This document shows, piece after piece, positions 39,401 to 54,400 of a stretch of 64,000 bases of DNA (its first letter is position 1; each line of letters begins with the position of its first letter). Below the pieces are notes generated by a model that did no database searches, was not told where the DNA came from, and saw only the letters and a list, made by a program, of their open reading frames with translations. Source of the stretch: Corbicula japonica. Lineage: Eukaryota; Mollusca; Bivalvia; Venerida; Cyrenidae. The position numbers and the translations under genes were made by a program. The stretch is from NCBI GenBank assembly GCA_038501625.1, contig JAZAYU010000006.1:12154638-12218637 (forward strand). Reading direction: 5' to 3'.

Positions 39401-42400
39401 TTGAGACCGGTCTCCCGATTTCGTTTTAGGATCTTTGTATGTCTTACAGATCATGACATAAATACCACATGTAATGTAAACTGAACTGGGGTGTTCTTTG
39501 TCCTTCATAGATAGAAGATCTTAATATTTCAAAAATTACTCTCCTTTGCTTTTTAACAGTATATTTATCATAAACATTACAAGATATCAATGATGAAAGT
39601 TACAGAATTTCATGGTGTCAAATTCTTCTCATAGAAATGTTTAATGAACTGGAGGAATATCATTTTACGCATCAATAAAAGAAAATTACATATCAACAAA
39701 GGATCTGTATGAGCATGACTTCCTAGCCTTGCTCTCTACTGCAAACGTCCAACCAGCAACAATTATATCAGAAATTATATCTAATACGATCCCTGCGTTT
39801 AACAGAAGTGCATTAGACAGTACCATGACATCAGATGGTGTATTTCATTTAACATTGAATGGAGTTAAGAATTATACCTTTTATTTAAACTTTGATCGAA
39901 TTATTTGATCTTATCAGTTAGTTTATGGAAGAAGATTATCTCTTGATCCATCCTAATAGCTTATATCCCTGTCCTTTACATTGGGTATGAATCATAACAT
40001 TTCTAAAGTCAACCTGCTTTTTTGTATAGCCTAATGTATTCAACTTTTTCATTCGTGACTCCAATCATGTTAATTTGAACAAATTTAGCTCAAACTGAGC
40101 GTTGCTGTGTTTGTCAGTTAATGCTGAAATATCTTCAGCTCATATTGTCCTTTTTGTGTTCCAACTCACAGCAACAGTCATGTGGCAGATAAAGGCTTTC
40201 CTCAGCCATGTTTTGGTTTGTTGGATGCACTAGTCATTTTGGTGCAAAACTTTGATGCACTATTGTGAATTATGAAGGGAACTATTTGAGACCGTAGTGA
40301 ACATTAAGTGCACACAGTGTCACTTCCTGAGCATTTTGGTGCACATTCTGAGCCCAACTGAGTTTTTCTGTGCACACTAGATTTAGGTGTAGAGACTAAT
40401 GGTACTACTGAGTAATGCTTGTTGAATTGTATCAAAAGGCATGTTATCAGTGAAAAACTGGTTAATTTTTTATTTGACCTTTTACTCCATATATACATGT
40501 TTAAGTGTATGCCACCAGTGTAGATCCAGATGAGGTGGCACAACTGTGTCAACCCTTTACTCCATAGATACACCTTATTGCATGAGCAAACAGTTTAGAT
40601 CCAGATGACAGGCGGCACATCAGGATCAAAACTGTTTGCTTTTTTATTCATTAGGTTATTTCTGACCAAAATGCGACCAGTGCAGATCCTGATCAGACAG
40701 CACAGATCTGCCCGCTGTTCTGGATCTATACTGGTCGCACATGCGTAAAAATGCGTATATATAGAGGAAAGGGTTAAGAAATCTAGAATAAAAATGAAAA
40801 TAATGATCTTCCACTACTAACTGATTGGTTTTAACTGTTAAACAACTTCAGTATGAAATTTAATACAGTATCAGTCAGACTAAGTTCTCAAGTTTTAATC
40901 TGTCACAATGCAGTTTTTCTCAGTTTCTTCACAAAGCCTCTTACAGTCAAAATATTTACGTCATTTGAACTGATAAAGTTATAACGAGACACAATTGGTC
41001 ATTGAAGTGAACAATTCACTTAAAAATCTCAGATTTAAATCTTTACCGATAACAATGACCACAAGACAAAACAAACACTTCAGACAGAAGAATATAAATT
41101 TAAATTAAGTTACAAATCTTACATTTTGAAATTTTAATTCAATTAAAACTTTAAAATTAATAAGATTTTTTTAAAAGTTAAATTAAATTGACATTTGCTC
41201 ACCTTCATGCAACAAAAACATAACAAGTAGCATTGAATAAACCCTTAAACCTTCCTCAATAGACAAACCTTAATTGCGTGGGCGAACAGTGTTACTAAGA
41301 TCCAGATCAGCCGTCTGATCAGGATCTGCACTGTTCCCTTTCTTAATTCATTAGGATATTTCTGACCAAAATGCGATCAGTGCAGATCCTGATCAGACGG
41401 CACGGATGTGCCGGCTGACCTGGATTTACACTGGTCGCACATGCATAAATCGTGTATATATGGAGGAAAGGGTTAAATGGCATATGTTTTTTAACCGATG
41501 AGCAACAGAGTGTCAACACAGATTACCTAGCATATCTTGGCCATCTGATCAAGATCTACATTGCACTTCTTTTAAATTCATCATCTTATTTCTGAACAAG
41601 AAGTGAACAGTTTGGGTTATTTCTGACCAGGAAGTGAACAGTTTGGGTTATTTCTGAACAAGAAGTGAACAGTCTGGGTCATTTCTGACCAAAAAGTGAA
41701 CAGTTTTTGGTTATTTCTGACCAAGAAGTGAACAGTTTGGGTTATTTCTGACCAAGAAGTGAACAGTTTGGGTTATTTCTGACCAAGAAGTGAACAGTTT
41801 TTGGTTATTTCTGACCAAGAAGTGAACAGTTTGGGTTATTTCTGACCAAGAAGTGAACAGTTTTTGGTTATTTCTGACCAAGAAGTGAACAGTTTGGGAT
41901 ATTTCTGATCAAGAAGTTTGGGGTTATTTCTAGCCAAGAAGTGAACATTGTAGATTCAGATGTTCCGATTGCTCTTGATCTACACTGGTCACCCATGTTA
42001 TAAAAGGCATATCCATGGAGTAAAGAAATAAGGATGATGATTTATCCAGGGATATCTTCAATACTGGTAAACAATCTAAATTCATTTGAGCAAAGGCTCC
42101 AATCTGGCTTGCATGCAACAACATCGGCATTAAAGGGAAAACACAGAAAGACAAAATGCTTAATCATGCTGTGAAAATAAACACAGATTTGAAAATGCAA
42201 TTTGGCTCTTATTCTTACCCTATATTAAAATTATCTGCAACATAAAACTAAATTTGTGCTCATAAATCTCAATTTTATAACCTTTTTATAAAAATCTTCC
42301 ACCATAAAGGGAGGGTGAAAAATTCATTAATAGAAAATACAATGACTGATTTCAATTAAAACTTGTCAGTCCCTACCAGGGTATTAACCAAGAACAATTT

Positions 42401-45400
42401 GACACCTGTGAAACCTACAATTTCAATAATAGTTATTCCCCTCATAAAATGTAAGTACCTGTGGCCTGGAAATTAACATCTCAGGTGCTGGACTATTGAC
42501 ACAAATGACACTAATTTAACTACAAAACCTCTACTTAGAGCTTGCCTTAATTAGCAGGAGTCTTTTTTCACCCCAATGTAGTCAATGTACTGACAATAAG
42601 AGTAAAACTTAATGTTGCTTTTTTTCACCGTCATCACCATAATATATACCAAAACCAATAATTCAGTCTCTTTAAGTAACATGATTGCCAATAATTTGGT
42701 CTTTTAAGTTACTCAACTATTGTTTACAAACTACAAATGGTGTGAACATAGTAAGGGGCAATAACTGTGAACTTATTAAGGGTAAGGATTCACATACTCA
42801 TGTGAAATGCAACTATTTTTCTGAATTTCAAGAGCTCTTTTTCTCTAGTCTGAAGAAAGAACTATTGCACTTATTTATATTATATACTGAAGATGTTTAT
42901 ATACAATGTTCAAAATTAAAAACAGTTCACTAGGGACTCATAATGTTAACCCTATAACTTTTATCTCATCGGTAAACGAGCAGATTGAGACCAGCCCGCA
43001 CATCCATTTCATCTAATCAGGGTCTACATGATTCACTTTTGGATTAAGTTATTTTTGCACACATGATTAAGTCTATATTATTAAGAAGTAAATGGTGAAC
43101 AACCATCACACGGACTTTCATCTAGGTTAATAAAGTAATAAATGGATTTACACTAATTCAAAACATGAGCACCCCTGCAGGTCTATGGGCTTGTCTGGGT
43201 TTTTTGTTTGCTTAGAGCAGGTTTAAGGTACTACTTTTTTCATCTGGCATCTATCTATTCTACTAATAAAACACAAGTCTGAACTGACATCACACCCCCC
43301 CCCCCACCCCCCGCCCTCCACCTTAATCGCTAATCCACATCCCAACTCATTGATCATATTGACCAAATACAGAGCTTTAAAATCACTACTAACATCGCAG
43401 CACTGGCTTGTTGGTAACAAATTATTAATTAAACTTGATTTATGCTTGCCTGAATCCAACCAACCAACAAATCCATACAATAGACGCAGGGGGTATATTG
43501 ATTAAAACTCATTTTAAACTCATATCAAAACATCAACACCGAGTAAGTAATTGCACCTTGTTGAAAGAGATTTAACGACATATTTCACATCAACAATGTA
43601 AACATTTATTTTTTATAGAAACTCGATCCATCTGTATACTTGAAAGGATTACGTGAGAAACTACATTATTAATCAGAGCTTGTAAATGCAAAATTTTGTT
43701 ATTACTTAACCCTTTCCTGTACAGATACATCTTTATTGCTAGGGCGAACAGTTTAGATCCAGATCAGCCGGCACATCCGTGCTGTCTGATCAGGATCTAA
43801 ACTGTTCGCTTTTTGATTCATTAGGTTATTTCTGACCAAAATGGACCAGTGCAGATCATGATCAGATGGCACGGATGTGCCGGCTGATCTGGATCTACAC
43901 TGGCCGCACATGCGTAAAAATGCGTATATATCCAGGAAAGGGTTATTTGACATCTCACAAAGAAATATTTGATTGTTTAACTTTACTCCATGGGACACAT
44001 CCTATGGATGACCAGTGTAGATCTAGATCCTTGCTGTCTGATCAGGATCTATAATATTTGCTTTTTGACACAAATAACCTTTTAAATCAATGTGAAGTGC
44101 AGATCTAGATCAGTGCCCAAGGTTATAAAACTGAGCATGGAATTTATCCTGTTTTGGTCTTGACCTGTGCCCAAGATCATAAAACAAAATTTGGTTATCA
44201 GTCTCAAATCTCAAGCATCTGATTGGCTGAAATGGCGACTGGTCGCCATTTCAGCCAATCAGATGCTTGAGATTTGAGACTGGTTTCCAATCTCGGTTTT
44301 AAATCCTTCCACCTAGAGAGCACAGACATGCAGACTGATCTGGATCTATACTGGCTGCACATGTAAAACACTGGAGCCAAAGTGTTAACAGACAAAATGT
44401 CTACATCAAAATTCATAAAAAAATTGCCCCATCTTTCTCTTCTATTAGATCCATCAAACTTTAGTTTAGGACAATTTTACAGCAATTTTATTAAAGAATA
44501 ATGATAGTGTTGAAATGAAAATTGTGTTCACATTTCAGCAAACCATCTTGATTTAGAGGTTGAAAGTCAGGTTTTGGCAGGTTGAAGATTGTTCAATGGC
44601 AAATAAAGATAACCTGAAGGGGGTAAATAGATAGGTGAGCTATGCACAAACTATTTTAATGGCTCTCCGAGTATGTATTTTCTTTATTTTGAAAAGCATT
44701 ATCAATAAATCAATACATGTGTCTGCAAAATGCAAAATTTGTTCTCTAAATGCTTTATTTGTATACACTATAAACATGCTTTAATGGATAGAAAAATCTT
44801 GTCCAAACATACAAAACACAAAGAAAGCTAATATCAAAGTATGTGAAGAGGTGAAAACAAGTACAGTCAATTTAGAGAAAATATCAAATCTTGTGTGCAA
44901 GACACAATACAAATATAATATCCTGCTAGACATATTATCCACCCATTTTCATCTCAAATAGATATAAGTTAAAATCTTTGACTATTGTCCAAAATAGAAC
45001 AAGTCAGAGTTGTTGATGAATGTTTAACCCTTTCCTGTACAGATACACCTTTATTGCTAGGGCGAACAGTTTAGATCCAGATCAGCCGGCACATCCGTGC
45101 CATCTGATCAGGATCTAAACTGTTCGCTTTTTGATTCATTAGGTTATTTCTGACCAAAATGCGACCAATGCAGATCCTGATCAGACGGCACAGATGTGCC
45201 GGCTGATCTGGATCTACACTGGTCGCACACGTGTAAAAATGCGTATATATCCAGGAAAGGGTTAAGGTGCATGTTTATTTATTCACATTTAATAATAATT
45301 CCAACCAGAGCATATACCAGGTATATTTTTCCAAATTAAGCAGTTCATATCTTCATTACTGGAACCAAAGAAAGAGTATTTCATGTCTTTAGGTCATTAA

Positions 45401-48400
45401 ATTTAATACAAAGATTTAATGCCACATTTAATGGCTTTAATTAAAGAGACACATACACTCTCTTTGCATGTTTGAGATTAATGATGAGAACCAGTCATCT
45501 GACGGCCTTAATGTTAGCCAATAAGATTGATTGTTTGCAAATCTTGCTGTTTAATTGAATATTCATCAAGTTATTTTATAATATCTCACTTTCAACTCAT
45601 AGAAGACCTTAACCTTTTACTCCATCTATAAACCTTTATTTGTATGAGCTAACAGTGTAGATCCAGATCAGCCGGCACATCAGTGAATAAGTAGGTCATT
45701 CAATTATGAAGAGGCTAGCACCCACCATGTTCACCATTATTTTAGACCTTCCACCATTATCCCTTTCCTCCACATACACACCTTAATGGCATGGGCGAAC
45801 AGTGTAGATCCAGATCAGCCAGCACATCCGTGCCATTAGATCAGGATCTGCACCGTTCGCTAATTGATTTATTGGGCTATTTCTGACCCAAGAGTGACCA
45901 GTGCAGATCCTGATCAGATGGCACCGATGGTCTCACATGCATTAAAATGCGTATTTATGGAGGAAAGGTGTCCGTCTACTACCCTGTGAAATTCAAAACA
46001 TGGGTTTTACAGCACCAAGTTTAATCTGAATAATAAATGTGAATACAGGATGAATGGGTGAGGACAGTCATTTGGTGCATTCAAACACCTGTCATTATGT
46101 TTGTTTAAAGGTGAATGATCAATCTTTTTTATTTCTTAATGTTAAATGACTTCATTATTGTTAAATGTTTACAACCAGGATACCTATAGTCACAACAATT
46201 TTTTTTGAACTAACAACAGTTTTTAGTGTATTTTCCCTCTTGGTTATGCAACCAACATAACTGTATTTTACACCTGATAAGTAAATCAGTCAACATGTTA
46301 CTGAGCTTTTTGTAAAGAGGCTATAATATACAGTGAAACCCCGCTATTAAGACCACCATTGGGACTGGGAAAAAGTGGTCTTACAAGTGGGGTGGTCTTT
46401 AAATATGGGTAGAAAATAGTGCAAAACTGTAAAATGGGGCATCAGAATAGTGGTCTTATTAGCGAGGTGGTCTTTATTTCAGGGTGGTCTTAAGGAGGGG
46501 TTTTACTTTATAAACATAAACATGCCATCACAACAATTGCATTAAAAATAAAATGACATATTTCATGGATTAACACATAAACCCCATCAAATATTCATCA
46601 AAACACAAAGTTTGAAGGTGGAATTCTTAGTTTCCACCTTCAACCACATGTGCTTACACAGCTGGAAATGTTTTCAAACTGTTTATTGACATTGGACAAG
46701 TGCTCAGGTAAACACAACCCACAAAACTTGAATTAGAGATGAAGTGCCACCAATACAAATTATAAATTCATTTATACATTATTGATTAAATATTAAACAA
46801 TACTCATGGGAAATTGTAAATTGATTTTAATATATTCTGATAATCAGATTACATGCTTTAAATAGGTGAAAAGGTGGAAATTCAATTAACCTTTCTTTCT
46901 ATGTTATGGACTTCCATTGAATTTCATAGGAATAGTATTTTATTGCATACAATGAAGACCCTGATAAATAATTATGTGTATGCTGATGAAAGTCTATGCC
47001 TGTTGTAACTGTGCAATCAGTTCATTAAATAAAGGGAGTTAACAAGGGCAATTTTTTCACTGCCAGAAGAAGGGACCCATGCTCTATAATTCTGTGAAAA
47101 ATAGCATAATTTCTTCTCAGGCGTATAAAAAGTAGTTTTTTGGGCAAAAACTGCATGGTTTTGAAGAATTTTTTTAGGCGAAGGCACCTGTAAACAGCCC
47201 CTACCAAAGAAGGAATAAAAAGCCCTGTCAGAAGCGAAGTCTGTTCAACCTGAAATCAAGGGTTACATTACTCTCAAAAGCTGACCTCTAACTGGTGCAA
47301 AGAGATGCACAAGTTGCGAACACTTGATGGAACAAACCCAAGTCGCCAGATTTCCATCCCAAACCATTTAATATTTGTAACAATATTGTTTTTCAACTAA
47401 TAAATATACAAACAGATAAATGAAAACTAAAATAAACAGACAATAATCTATTTCACAAAGGAATTTTAATTGTTTTGTGTGATCTATTTGTAGTTATAAT
47501 CAGCTCTGGATTGATTGGTATCTGCTGGCCGGGAGCCAGTAAGATTGTGATCTGGCTTACACAAGATAAAGCCTCTAATCCCTTAATCTCCAACCCTCCA
47601 ATCAATAATACAAACCAATTAATGCCAGTGTCATACCTGGCAGGTTACATTTAAAATTGTTTTAAACCTTCAATCACACAAGCTACATATTTGATCATCA
47701 AAGTTCCATCCACCATGACCAGTCATCAATTGAGAACTGTTGACAGTTCATATTATTTTATCACCTCAACTTCTGTACATCTCCAGTTTTTGATGAACAG
47801 CACCATTGAACTTCACATGATAACCTTGACCTTTGACTAGAGGTTCAACAGAAGAACTTAACCTTTGACCCAATTACCTACAAATCACAAGGGTTCATCT
47901 CTCAAATGCAGTATGTCAAAGGCACAGATACAATTCACTTTTACTTCCAACTGCAGCCTGTGTCTTATGGAGACTGGCTCATTACACTATGTGTCACCTT
48001 TGTAATCAGTGACCTTGACCTTTGACCCTGAGAATAACTATTATCCACTCACGAAGGGCATATAGCATGACTTTAGAGGCTTTAGTGATCAGCTCAAAAA
48101 GCTATATTCTATAGACTGCTGGAAAAATAGACATTGAATGCAACTTTGGTTTGGGAATGAACTTAAACAGGGCAAGTTTATAACTGTCTGCACACATACT
48201 ATCATGATGTATAGGTGGTGCTGACATGTCCTTGTGAATAATTTGGTGAACACACATATATAAAAGCTGTTTATTTATTCTTTGTACCTTTGTTCCCGTG
48301 GGAACTCATTAAAAAGTATACAGATTATGCTAATTGTATCCTAATATCATTTTATATATCTACTTTAAAAATGGGTTAGTTCATACTGAACTCCCTCTCA

Positions 48401-51400
48401 AATAACACATTCCAAACAAACCACAATAAAAAACATCCATTTGACAGACATACTGGGTAATATTAAATATGAGTTTTAAATTGATTCCCTTTAATTTTTT
48501 TGCCTTTCTGATTTTGTAGTGAAATCTGAAAGTTGCCCAATTGTTTGTAAAGTAATAACTTCACATCAAAGGAAATTAGCCCACATTTCAAGCATAAAAA
48601 TCTCCATATCTCAAGTGCAGGTTGAGGCATGTTAACTATTTCATGAAAATAAATTTTGTTTTCATCTTGTACACATTGATCAGTGATAAGTTATCTCAAT
48701 ATATAAAAGGAGATTTGTAAAGGATAAAATCTTGTGTTTCTTACTCAATAATGAGAATTGCAGGTGCAAAAGGTCTACAGAAAATGAACAGAATTTCGAA
48801 GCCGATTTAAGTTGAAAGCATTTATTTAACATATCGCAGTAAGGCCCTTATTATTCCTGTATAACATACTGAATCGAAATAATACATAAATTTCTGCTGG
48901 GGTCCTATCAAGTACATTGTCTCAACAAACCTGGGCCCAAGATTACAAAACTGAGATTGGAGACCAATCTCAAATCTAAAGTATCTGATTGGCTGAAATG
49001 GTGACCAGTCAGATGCTTGAGATTTGAGACTGGTCTCCTGATTTAGTTTTAAGATCTTGTGCCCTGGTCCTAGTATATAAATCAGTCTTTTTTCAAGGAA
49101 CATAAGAATCATTCCTAGCAAACAAAATACTCTCTTTCTGTGTTAACCTGATGCTTGAGGGAGAGGGAGGAGGTTTGGGGAGTGGTGGGCATATATAAAT
49201 GTGCCAGTTTAGTTATCAAACTGACCATATCTGGTTGTGCCTATCAAAACATCTTTCTGGTCAATGTTAGGAATGATCACTTCAAATCTTTCTGACACCT
49301 ATATTCCATATATAATATTATATGGGTTTTGACAAATGTGCAAACATTGCCATTAGATCTGGATCCAAGAGGTTTGCCTCTTGGTAAGAAATACCCTAAT
49401 GAATAAAAAAATGAACAGTGTAGATCCCATTAGACAGCATGGATGTGCCAGAAGATCTAGATCTACACTGTTTGCACATACAATAAAAGTAATATCTGGA
49501 GTTTATCAAAATAAGAAAACATTTACGTACAAGAAAATCCGAAATGGGAACTCAATGACCGTCAAATAGCAAATTGTGTCCTTGTGACACAAGCATCACC
49601 AGTTCAGCAGAAATTTAGAAGACCTCAGACAACTAATCAATCTCATTAGAATGTAAATTATGCAAATAGTGTAACAGAATATGTCTGCCAATAGTGCAGC
49701 AAATAATGATCATATTCTCCTTCCAGTGTAAACTCATTAAATTTCGTGGTGGACTTAATTTTATGGATTTTTCCGGATCTCCTTTACGACAGCTAATCCC
49801 ATAGGAAAATGTATTTTATAATAAATGAAATTGGAATTAGAACAAAAGTACAATGAGAGAATATATTAGAAATAGTGACATTTTTAATTTCAGTTCTCAT
49901 AAAAATCATCATTTCAGTACCTGCACAGATCATGTAAATATGGAATTTCAACATAAACAGACACTGAACTTGTGCAAACTGACAATGATACTTGAATTGG
50001 AATGCACACAGGCCTATATGGTCCTTAAAATAAGCTGACATAATAGTACATTCACCCTTTACCCCATAACATGTTTTATTGTAAGTGCAACCAGTGCAGA
50101 CCAAGATCAACTGGGACATCCATGCCCTTTGATCAGGATCTACACTGTTCACCCATGGGAAAACAACCATCCCTGAAGCAGTACAGGAATTAAGACACAA
50201 GATCTCCATTAAGTCATCAAAAAAGTGATGATTTCAATTTTTTGCACATCTACAATGTTCATTTCTTGGCCAGGAATAAAATAATGTATCTAAAAGTGAA
50301 CAATTTGCAGATTTTGACCCAACTGCACTGATCTAGTGCTGAGCAGTGCACTGCTCTGGTTGTCCATAAGATACATATTGTTAGATTGGAGTAACAAGTC
50401 AACCAAAAACCAATAATACTCTGTATTTCTGCCATCAAGACAATACCTCACAGTTCATTTGCTGGCAGGAACAATGTCGCTGTGCTTCTAGCAAGCAATT
50501 TTTCATTTCATGGTCAGTGATGAAAGAAAGAGATGTATCCATAAAGCTGACAGTTTTTCCCAGTCTGATTGATGTAAGTTATAATTACACTAATGCCTCT
50601 GTCTGTGCAGATCTTCTGATTAACTCAGCTGCCATCCTGAAAGGCTCTCCCACTGGTCTTAAAGACAGTGCAGTTAAAACTCAATCACTGCCATACAGTG
50701 TCATAACAGGGTCCAAGATATAAAACTAAGATTAGAGAGACAAGTCTCAATCTCAAGCATCTGATTGGATGAAATGGCGACCAGCGCCATTTCCGCCATA
50801 CAGATGATTAAGATTTAAGACTAGTTTCCAAATTTAGTTTTATGATCTTGGGCATAGTTCTCTTTGTAATTCAAATACAATCCTTTGATTATTTAATAGT
50901 ACTGGTGTTCCAAGTCAAACATCAATACATTAATTGGGAAGTAAATTGGATCAATTGATCACATCAATAGCTGAAATAGAAATCCATAACCTGTGGTTGA
51001 GATGCTGTTGCCCATTCTATAACATACATCTGAGGCTGTTGTGGTGGATCAGACTCAAAACTTGTAAAGCTTTACTATATAGCTTTAATAACCATATGGT
51101 ACATGTACCAGTGTTGATCCAGTTAAGCCTGCGTATCTGTACAGTCTGATCAGGATTGACCCCATAGCTGCAGAGATTGACAGTCAATGATCCGAACCAC
51201 TAGGCTCTGGAGGCCCCCAGCTTACTCATTCATTTGCCTTCTACATTTTCATAAAAGCAAATTTTTATACCATAAATTTAACAGCCTGCACAACAACAAA
51301 CTATTATTTGCCTTGAAGCTCTTGTTCCTCCAGTGCTTTTTGTCCCCTGATCATGGCTCTGACATGTGGCAGATTTCTCCATGGTTTTATATATTTAACG

Positions 51401-54400
51401 GTCAGTATTTACTATAATAATAACTTTAATAATTCAAGTCAAAGCTCACTAAACACCTGAACAAATTCAACAAACAATGACATCTTTATGATTTTCCACC
51501 TATTGTTCAAATCTTATTTTATATTTGACTTTATGTTACAAATATTGAAACTTTGCAGGGAAATAAAGTTGATCTGAATCAATGAAATATTCAATTTAAT
51601 ACATCCAAACAACACTATATTTGAATTTCTTGTTTAATAACTGTGAATAACTTCTATAAACATATTGTTAGAGTTTCTTTAAAATAAACATTGAAGTATG
51701 CAGAATTTTCCTTGACAAACTTGTTTGAAAGCAAATATTTGTTAATATAAGTCAAATTTCTAATCAGCAAGTCTAACCAGACAGGGTAGCGGGGAGACAG
51801 GGGTGTGGCATATGAACATTAACAAATAGGTTGTCTGCACAAGGAGAAGGTTACATATGTTTCCTTTATTCCACACGATATGGTTTTTATACAAGGACCA
51901 CAAGATTTACCAGATCAGCTGGTAAACATGTGCCATCAGATCTAGATCTACATTGTTCTCTTTTAAATTCGTTATTCTGATCAAGAATTGAACAGCATAG
52001 ATTTAGATCAGATGGTCCAGATGTGCTTGCTTATCTGGATCTACATTGGTCGCACATGGACTAAATGGTGAAAAAAACTAATCTCCATTGGCTCTATGGG
52101 AAGAGAAGATAAGGAGCCAAGGTAAACTCTTGAAGATAAGGGAGAAATTAAGGAGCAAACAGAGAAGTTGTGGAGCCAAGGGAGAAGTTAAGAAGCACAG
52201 GGAGAGGTCAGAAGTTTTGGCTTCTTAAGACAGGTTTTACTGTAGACAACTGAAGCCAAAGAAGATAAGTTTATTTGCAACAATTTATGCCCAAAGTAAT
52301 TACGTAAATAAGTTCAGAAATGTTGACACTCTATTGATCTACTTAGAAGCCTGTAAATTTACTAAATAAATCAATGGCTTAAACAAAACAAGAATGAAGT
52401 AAATAACAATAAAAATTCTTGTCTTACATTCTATCAAAGCTTTAAATTGTCGTAAATGGCCTAGGACCTATTGAGCTATAATAATACCAATTAGTGCTAA
52501 CTTATCGATAGATTTTAAAAACAAGCTATTCTGGGCCAACAGTTATGACCTCGTGTTTCTTTTAAATACTGGCTGATTTTACTGTTTAGTAACATACATT
52601 AGGATACAAACTGTTCAATTACATATTAAACAGATTAAAATTAATTATTAAGGTCATATTATACTTTCCAATGAAATTTTGATCAAGAGTGTAATAATGA
52701 TTAGGTTGTCAGATAAATTTCATAACTTGCTAACTGGTCGAGTTATCAACAAAATCTTGGGCAAGGAACTTCCTCAGCCAAAAGGTGACCCTGATTTTAC
52801 CAAGAAAGATATGCAACAACAGATAATTTGATTAAAGAATATTATTTATCAATAAACATATGAATTGCTGCCAAAATAATCTAGAAGATCAGATAAGACT
52901 ATTCAACTGACATGAAAATGTCCACATGTTTGAACCCCAAGTCTACTAAGAATGGCATTTGCATGAAGTGCTCACCTTTAACCCTTTTCTCTATATACAT
53001 GCCTTTGAGGCATGGGTGAACAGTGTAGATCCAGATAAGCCAGCATGTCTGTGCCATCTGATCAGGATCTGCACTGTTCGCTTTTTGATTTTGGTTATTT
53101 CTTACCAAAAAGTGGAAAGCGCAGATCCTGATCAGATGGCATGGATGTGCCAGCTGATCTGGATCTACACTGTTCGCCGATGCCATAAAGACATGTATTA
53201 TGGAGGAAAGGGTTAAATACAAGGCACTCTGATAGGAAGAGATGATGCTGCTACACCACCAACATTTATCATAACTCTTTTACAATAATTTGTCCCTTTG
53301 CCATTTCCCTAGTGCCTTCACCCCACTCAGTCTAACATCAATTTGTAATTGCTTTGAGACTGGCTTGTCCTTGTTCCATTATACTACTAAGCTCTTTTGC
53401 CAATGTGGAATATTGTCAAGTCATTAAGTGTGTCAGTGAGAACTTGGTCGAAACAGATCTGGTGAGCCAAAATCATCATAGGCTAGATGGAAAAAGGAAT
53501 AGTGTAGCTTTGACAACATCTGTCTTTGATACTATGCATTACTGGACCTAAGAGTTAAGATGATGCCTGTAACAGAGAACTACACAATGTATTCCAAAGT
53601 TTTATCATTTACTTACAGAATAGTAAGCTCTGATGTTCTTGAGCAATATGTCCCAGTTCTGGAGACGTATGTTGACATCCCGCACTGTTCTGATCACATT
53701 CTGGTATGCTGGTCGTGGATCACTGAAAAAAACAAATATTTACAAAGATAAAATAAAACATAAAGCTGTTTCAAATTGCTCTCATGGTAAATCTACAGTA
53801 CATTTTACTCAGAATCTTCAGGTTTTCAAGGGCCTGAAATAGCAAATAATTACATTGCTGGTAGAAATTTGCTAAGAATTGTATTTTGTGATTGTTATTG
53901 CAGAATTAGCTGAAGTCAATCAATGGCAATATTACCTGAAGTTGTTTGTAAAAATCCAAATGTAATCATTCAAGTTTGGCAGAGATTTACTAAAATAGAG
54001 TGATGAGTTAGAAAAAAAAAAGAGCCAGACTTGAGCCTGACAAATGTCTTTTAAGATTTTTCATTTGGTGGTGTTTAACCTGAAATTTGTAGTTTAAACA
54101 CTACAGATATTTTTTAATTTCTCAACTCCATTATGTGAAGATATACACATCTGGGGTATACACTTCTCTCAATTTAATGCAAGTGCCTTTCTTGGAATGT
54201 CTCTATTAATAATTTCACAATAGCTACAGGTGCAAGATGGGCCACATACTTTGAGATTCTTTCATCACTCCAGACAAATACACCAGTTAATGCCAGTGTC
54301 AATCAAACAGACCATACAACAGCAGTCAAATTCTTCACCTACATACAACAACTGATTGATTTCATCTACACTGCCTTCCATCCAAAACAATCATAATCTC

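Noticed and set aside
41584..41947. CRISPR-like array of regular 33-bp repeats
   Set aside because: The repeats are contiguous with no unique spacers and derive from a MITE spacer; the context is eukaryotic.
52899..53222. Numerous 60-110-codon frames containing 'VDPDQLAHPC...IRICT' in many places
   Set aside because: All are translations of the piggyBac-like MITE hairpins. They recur because the repeat recurs, without a conserved start or full length.
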